The notes under the pieces were generated by a model. The model had not been told where the DNA came from. It was given only the letters and a program-made list of their open reading frames with translations, and searched no databases. Below, piece after piece: positions 58,701 through 64,000 of a stretch of 64,000 nt of DNA. Both the position numbers and the translations under genes were made by a program. The DNA comes from Symbiodinium natans. Taxonomy: Eukaryota > Sar > Dinophyceae > Suessiales > Symbiodiniaceae. The stretch is taken from assembly GCA_905221605.1 (NCBI GenBank), contig CAJNDS010002525.1:316476-380475 (forward strand). The letters run 5' to 3'. How positions within the stretch are numbered: the stretch's first letter is position 1; each line of letters opens with the position of its first letter.

Positions 58701-59782
58701 TGCTTCTTCACCCTTTGCAATCAGAAAAATCTGAACATGTGGTGTCGGTGATGGAGGAATGTTTTACCGAAGAGCAGTTGAAATCAGTAGAGTTTGTCGC
58801 CACTGACAGTCCTTCTGCAAAATTTTACAAAGATCTGCGACAAATTTGTCCCAATCTGAAGGGAATGATGCTGGATCCAGTGCATCTCGCCATCGTCTAT
58901 GAGTACGGGCACTGGAACAAGCGCACGCCTGGATCCAAGACGCTACGCAGTCTTCTGAGAAAAACTGTTGCAGTGGACACATCGGAGAAGTCTCGCGACG
59001 TGTCCTTCTACGACGGCGACATGTCCAGACCTCTGGAGGAAGCCGAGGAGCAATGCAGAGACATGATTTTTTCAATGTCTATGCCTATAAGCCAGGCCAA
59101 CGACATACTTGCTGCAATGGAGTGCGACAAGCCGCTACGCAGCAGGATTGAATTCATCACATCGGTTGCAGCCATTTGTGCCAAATTCGCGCACGAAGTC
59201 AAGCGGAAGGCTGCAGGACCGAACAAGGAAATTTTTAAGATCTTGTGGTCCGCCTGCGCCCCGGATAGACTGGAATGGCTTATGAATAATGTGCGTGTGC
59301 GGCAGTCCGTCCCCAGCCATCATCTCCACTTCTTGCCGAGCGGTACTGCAAGCAATGAGGCGTTGCACGCCGAGATAAATTCATGGTCGCGCAGCACGAA
59401 CACTATGCACCGATCCACACTTGCCTTAAAACTACGTTATTATCGCTACATTAAGTTGCTGGCGCATCATCTGGCTAATTACTTTCCGCTGACACACATT
59501 GTCTCTGAGACTGCTCTGCTTAGCAGAGCCATGAGCAAATCAATTTGGACAAGTGAAGAGTGGACGGGGTGGTGTGCGGATCAAGAAACTTGCGGCAGAC
59601 AAAAGAAAGCGCAGCTGCCTCTTGTCGCAGCTCGTGAGAACGAAAAGCGGCTTTCCAAAAACTGGCTCGCCAAGCGACCAGCCGCTGCAACACGCAAGCG
59701 TCTAAAGTTGAAGAGAACTCCTCTTCAAGCTCTGAGACACCACACACTGCGAAGCTCAGGTGTGAAGAGCAAGTCGAAGTGA
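52797..59782 (+). CDS. Giant nuclease-helicase-peptidase-transposase fusion, about 2257 aa
   Basis: Join 52797-52946, 53050-58254, 58364-59782; the start ATG is the first in exon 1 and may not be the true start. In order: RecB/Cas4-like PD-(D/E)XK nuclease (H near 166, GSID 218-222, LDWKRS 237-242, QLNTYRWIL 274-282); a basic KKRRR stretch; D5-like SF3 helicase (Walker A-like GISPGGVGQS at 731 with Q for K, FILTGQE at 779, SGDGIMGR at 803, GWKRLEMN at 825, RR at 850); a helicase C-terminal module (877-945); a polymerase-palm-like part (LDIQNCC 1231, KQLVNTVVNGG 1286, LHFDGMRV 1378); a cysteine peptidase-like part (GNC, C1448; PHCVAV, H1523; D1540); a C2H2 finger (C1653, C1656, H1670, H1675); and a DDE transposase (D1851, D1933, DPVH 1956-1959, E2117 in SNEALHAE). 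It would cut, unwind and move the element in the nucleus. Nuclease, helicase and transposase are well supported, palm and peptidase less so. Confidence 0.75.
52947..53049 (+). other. Inferred GC-AG intron, 103 bp
   Basis: Removing it joins TGC AGC to GTT ACC, giving GCS|VTALIHEF, the continuous N-terminal motif expected of this nuclease family (SVT followed by FSEEFDA). The donor is GC and the acceptor is CGAG followed by G. Length 103 is exactly what is needed to change from the exon-1 frame to the exon-2 frame. The retained frame would stop at 52980. Confidence 0.75.
58255..58363 (+). other. Inferred GT-AG intron, 109 bp
   Basis: CAG|GTGTGC donor, a TTTCTTTTGAAAG|G acceptor with a pyrimidine run, phase 0 on both sides. 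Removing 109 bp moves the zinc-finger frame exactly into the transposase frame (SHAQ|VRTIWP). Without splicing the protein stops at 58299. Confidence 0.75.
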
Positions 59783-60496
59783 CGTGCTTCTAGTATCTTT
59801 TAGTCATCAACTGAAGTGCGTTGTTTTGTGTACTGTGACTTGCTGATGTATAGAAGAACGATGAAGAATATCTTCGCGCTTGACGCAAGAAAAGGCAGCA
59901 GTCAGCTGTGCTGCAAGTCACATGCTTTTGGCGGTAGTCGTAGTCGTAGTAGTCGCACCCCTAAAATTTCGGAATAAAATCATTTTACAGAAAATAATAC
60001 GACAGGCCAACTCTGCCTTTTAATATTGATTAAGAATTTGCTGGTTTGTTCTACGGTGTACGCTTTTCTTGTTCTCTCTGCGCCGGCCCGATCTGTTAAT
60101 CATCCTGCAATGTTTCTTTTGTTTTGCGCTTAGGTTATGTTGCGACTTCTTTAGTTTTTCTCACACTTTTCTTTTTCTGCTCTAAGTTGTTTTCTTATGC
60201 TCACCCTCTCTTGTGCCCCATCTCTACTCTTCCCCTAGCACATCTGCCTGGCGCTTTCAGATCACCGCATTTTATTAAGTAGAAACCTGTTTTTTTTTAT
60301 ATTGCGCTTAAATACAATATTGTAAGTTTTCCAGCGCGCTTGCTGTTGTTCTTCAAATAGATTTAAAGAACATATTGCATGTTTAAAATTAAATACATTA
60401 AATCGCAATAATAAATCGCGATAGTTTCAGATTCGGAATGTACTTATATATATATGTTGTCGAGTAGCGCTAATTTTCTCGCTGAGGCCACATCTA

Positions 60497-60535
60497 AAGA
60501 TCTCAAAGCGTACACCTAGACAGCTTTGAGATCTT
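60497..60535. repeat. Perfect 13-bp inverted repeat
   Basis: AAGATCTCAAAGC, a 13-base loop, then GCTTTGAGATCTT. It lies 715 bp past the transposase stop and could act as a transcript-end hairpin or belong to an element terminus; neither is shown. Confidence 0.7.
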
Positions 60536-61645
60536 AAAATTTCTAGCAGCGTTTAACCTCTGATAAGTGCGAGTTCTTTTTGCCACATCGGTGTTCAAAG
60601 CCTTAAGAGACGCAAAGCAATTCGAATGCCTAAACTCTCGAGAACCTTTCTAGCCTTCAAGAGGTTCGAGTGTTTGAAAACAGCTCATATAAGCGTAAAA
60701 CTTCTATGAGTTGAAAAGATCCAAGAAACTTACCGAGTCTACACGCAGTACTTGTTACGAATTCTTAAGTCTAATTAGTGTCCGGATAGAGCATTAGATT
60801 CTGTTACTTATGATCGGCTAGATTTTTCAGGGGTCTAAGAGCTCTAAGTTTTGGATGCTCGGTGCGAAGAGGCTCGACAGACCTACAACTCAAATTCATA
60901 TAACCCCCCGACATCTCTGTCTGTTACCACGTCTCGAGCGGAAGGCTAGGATGGTTGGAACATGTATTCTGAAACTAAATCTTTGTCTGCTTATTCTAAA
61001 TGCCTGTCGGAGATAAAAAAAAATAATCTTCTAAGTTATCGTGTTAACAACAAACTGCAAGCTCCGAAATGTGAGAATACTGTGAGCAAGCATCGATAAA
61101 TTCTAGCTCAACACAAGAATACTGTGAGCACATATCCATTACTTAGTACGCAATTAAGAGTCCCGTAGTGTCATGTCTGTATGCTTGATTTAACTTAATA
61201 AAAAAAGAAAATTGAGCGCTTGCGCGCGTCACCTTGTTATCCAGAAGCACAGAACAGTTTAAAAACCTACTTCAAGTCACAAATAAACGCAACTTTTTCC
61301 CTAAATGCTTGAAGTTTATAAGTAACAGGAAAAGTTGACCGAGTGAAATAATGTCGGTAGAGATATCCGGCGGGAGTCTCCAAGGATAGTCTTCGGAGAC
61401 GTTGGGTTGAGAGGGTCCGGATATGTGGAGGAAAGTATATCTTGGTCTGCTTGTTCTAGATGCCTTTCGGCTGGATGCCAGCGCGGATTTTGTTTTATCG
61501 TAAACTACATTCAATCACCGTAGCCGAAACTAAAGACAGAGCTAACGGGCGGGGGGGGAAGCGGTGTGGCCGGCTTCCTGCACGTACCCCTCTGCCTGTC
61601 CGGGCGGTGATTGAATTGCCATACCCTGAGTAAACTTGAAAATGT

Positions 61646-61750
61646 AGTGGCTGTCGCTACTTGTAACTTGTGTAAAGAGATGTGCTATATTGATGCACTG
61701 CAAATATATGTGTATACATTTTCAACAAGCTACAAGTAGCTACAGCCACT
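61646..61750. repeat. 26-bp inverted repeat around a 53-bp loop
   Basis: AGTGGCTGTCGCTACTTGTA... is answered by ...TACAAGTAGCTACAGCCACT with three mismatches. The short words GAAAATGTA and TACATTTTC are also mirrored just outside and inside the arms. It may be a small foldback element. Confidence 0.65.
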
Positions 61751-62439
61751 GCTCTAAAGTTAACAATCATAAAACAATATAATTACATGATACTCACAAT
61801 GTGAATGCTGATAGTACCATTCTCCATTAAGCATATTTGTTATCAATTATTTTGTAGACCCTAAAGGATGCTCTCTCACTTATTTTATTTATATATATAT
61901 TATATACTATATATGTGAGTTAAGTTTACAGATGAAGTTTGGGGAGTCTCGCAAACTCACTCTTCAGGGATCGTTCTTTCAGGCCTCGGGCTCTTTCCTT
62001 TCAGGTTCCAGGCCTCTCCTTCAATCCGGAGTCATTCCTTTGAGCTCCGGGCAGAGCTTCTCTTAGAGGAGCAAGCGCAGAACGTTAGCTCAGCTGTCGC
62101 TCAGCTCAGTCAGAAGTATGAGCAAGGACTTGATGATATGCAAATACCTTCGTCGTTCATTGATGAAGGATGATGATCCATGTGATTTAGGCTAATTAAG
62201 GGTATATCCAGCATGCCTGCGGGAGCTGCGCGTGAAGGAGCTCAGATCTCGCTCAGATCACTGAGAAGTATAAGCAAGGACGTGGTTACCTGAAATTGTA
62301 CGACGATGATTCATGCGGTTTAGGTTCATGTCAGCTTGCCATGAAAGCAAGCCTGTCATGCGACATCTTGGGTTTAGGGTTTAGGAATGATGCGAATTCT
62401 ATGTTCTCAACGCTTAGAGTTGTGCTCACGTCAGCAACG

Positions 62440-64000
62440 ACATTAACCTGGTGCGGTGCTCCAGCCCCTGCAGTCTCTGACTTAATGCTACATCCCCTAC
62501 AGTCTATTGTGGCTGAAGGCTGCTGTCCCTGCAGTCTCTGGCTACAGGCTACTGTCACTGCAGTCTCTGGCTTAAGGCAGTTTCTGGCTTAAGGTTGATG
62601 CCTCTGCAATCTCTGGCTGAAAGCTACTGTCTCAGCAGTCTCTGGCTTAGGGCTGCTGTCTCTGCTGCTCTGCAGTTTGTGCCTACAGGCTACTGTCTCT
62701 GCAGTCTCTAGCTTCAGGCTGCTTTCCCTGTAGTTTCTGCCTCAGTTTATGGCTACAGGCTACTTCAGTCTCTGGCTTACGGCTTCTGTCCCTGCAGTCT
62801 CTGACGACTACAGGCTACTGTCTCTGCAGTGTCTGGCTTCAGGCCGCTATCCCTGCAGTCTCTGGCTAAAGGCTACTGCTCCGGCAGTCTCTGGCTTGAG
62901 GCTGCTGTTTTTGCTGCCCCTGCTGGCTACAGACTAATGTCTCTGCAGTCTCTGGCTTAAGGCCGCTGTCCCTGAAATCTGGCTGTTGTCTCGCGGCCCC
63001 TGCAGTTTCTGGCTACAGGCTTCTGTCTCTGCAGTCTCTGGCTTAAAGTGGTGTCACTGCAGTCTCTGGCTCAAGGCTGCTGCTTAGTCTCTGGCTTAGG
63101 GCTGCTGTCTCTGCTGCTCTCCAGTTTCTGCCTACAGGCTATTGTCTCTGCAGTCTCTAGCTTAAGGCTGCTTGCCCTCTAGTTTCTGCCTCAGTTTATG
63201 GCTACAGGCCACTTTAGTCTCTGGCTTAAGGCTGCTGTCCCTGCAGTCTCTGACGACTACAGGCTACTGTCTCTGCAGACTCTGGCTTAAGGCCGCTGTC
63301 CCTGAAATCTGGCTGTTGTTTCGCTGTTTCGCGGCCCCTGCAGTTTCTGGCTACAGGCTACTGTCTCTGCAGTCTCTGGCTTAAAGTGGTGTCACTGCAG
63401 TCTCTGGCTCAAGGCTGCTGCTTAGTCTCTGGCTTAGGGCTGCTGTCTCTGCTGCTCTCAGTTTCTGCCTACAGGCTATTGTCTCTGCAGTCTCTAGCTT
63501 AAGGCTGCTTGCCCTGTAGTTTCTGCCTCAGTTTATGGCTACAGGCTACTTCAGTCTCTGGCTTAAGGCTGCTGTCCCTGCAGTCTCTGACGACTACAGG
63601 CTACTGTCTCTGCAGTCTCTGGCTTCAGGCCGCTGTCCCTGCAGTCTCTGGCTAAAGGCTACTGCTCCTGCAGTCTCTGGCTTGGGGCTGCTGTTTTTGC
63701 CTACAGACTAATGTCTCTGCAGTCTCTGGCTTAAGGCCGCTGTCCCTGAAATCTGGCTGTTTCTGGCTACAGGCTACTGTCTCTGCAGTCTCTGGCTTAA
63801 GGCTGCTGTCCCTGCAGTCTCTGGCTAAAGGCTACTGCCCAGTCTCTGGCTTAGGGCTGCTGTCTCTGCTGCCCTGCGTACCGGCTACTGTCTCTGCAGT
63901 CTCTCGCTTAAGGCCGTTGTCCCTGCAGTCTCTGGCTAAAGGCTACTGCCCCTGCAATCTCTGGCTTAAAGCTACTGTCCCTGCAGTCTCTGGCAGAAGG
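62440..64000 (+). repeat. 29-bp CTGCAG minisatellite, continues past window end
   Basis: Degenerate units of CTGCAGTCTCTGGCTTAAGG plus CTGCTGTCC or CTACTGTCT, more than forty copies. Higher-order repeats are visible: CTGCCTCAGTTTATGGC recurs at 62738, 63186 and 63523. Short frames inside are low complexity and not credible genes. Confidence 0.88.

Larger units (their letters stand above)
59783..62430. other. Downstream non-coding region
   Basis: AT-rich sequence after the transposase stop, with a T-rich 3' flank, short TA tracts (60453-60464, 61888-61915) and two inverted repeats listed separately. Segments around 60955-61015 and 61435-61475 share TCTTGGTCTGCTTGTTCTA-type words, so some duplication has occurred. 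No gene was recognised on either strand. A lone TTTAGGGTTTAGG occurs at 62370-62383. Confidence 0.6.

Noticed and set aside
41500-62400. Exact terminal inverted repeats of the large transposon
   Set aside because: I compared the flanks by eye and found no convincing matching ends; no boundary is claimed.
41152-64000. Dinoflagellate spliced-leader relic near the genes
   Set aside because: No convincing match to the conserved leader end was seen upstream of the coding regions.

Overview
The window looks like nuclear DNA of a dinoflagellate (inference, about 0.75 confidence). Three things point there. TTTAGGG-type repeats are scattered over the first 34 kb in both orientations. There is a DIRS-type (tyrosine-recombinase) retrotransposon. 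The large gene at the right has two short inferred introns, one GC-AG and one GT-AG, both with G as the first base of the following exon; that acceptor context and non-canonical donors are known from Symbiodiniaceae. No bacterial-style operon, rRNA, tRNA or CRISPR array was seen.

Region 1 (1-34.3 kb) is essentially gene-free. It is a mosaic of short TTTAGGG/CCCTAAA blocks, length variants of that motif (6, 8 and 9 bp units), several families of small inverted-repeat elements (called MITE-A to MITE-F here) and single-copy spacers. Its short open frames are mostly translations of the telomere-like repeat. One autonomous-type element sits in it: a decayed DIRS/PAT-like retrotransposon at 13248-19842 on the minus strand. 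It has split direct repeats (A1 ... B1-A2-B2) and the coding order tyrosine recombinase, Gag, RT-RNase H, and it appears to be inserted into a MITE-A copy.

Region 2 (34.3-41.15 kb) is satellite DNA: a C-rich tract, a 36-bp minisatellite, a TTTAGATCTTAGGG-like array, 3 kb of very AT-rich 9-bp repeats carrying six and a half copies of a roughly 140-bp imperfect palindrome, a G-rich patch, a TCATCTTTTA microsatellite, and a 114-bp tandem array of about 10.5 copies. Telomere-like repeats stop abruptly after this array.

Region 3 (41.15-59.8 kb) is gene-bearing and different in character. It holds a small lysine-rich protein gene and 6.5 kb of tandemly duplicated, partly decayed coding modules. 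These are followed by a 900-residue F-box/SPRY-like/RING-like protein, and then a gene of about 2257 codons (52797-59782). That gene appears to fuse a RecB/Cas4-like PD-(D/E)XK nuclease, a D5-like SF3 helicase with an altered Walker A, a polymerase-palm-like segment, a papain-fold-like cysteine peptidase, a C2H2 zinc finger and an RNase-H-fold DDE transposase. The F-box-type neighbour shares a module with the helicase C-terminus, so the two genes are related in origin. I read this as the core of a large, possibly undescribed, self-replicating-type DNA transposon; its ends were not found.

Region 4 (59.8-64 kb) is non-coding, with two clear inverted repeats and then a 29-bp CTGCAG-containing minisatellite running off the window end.
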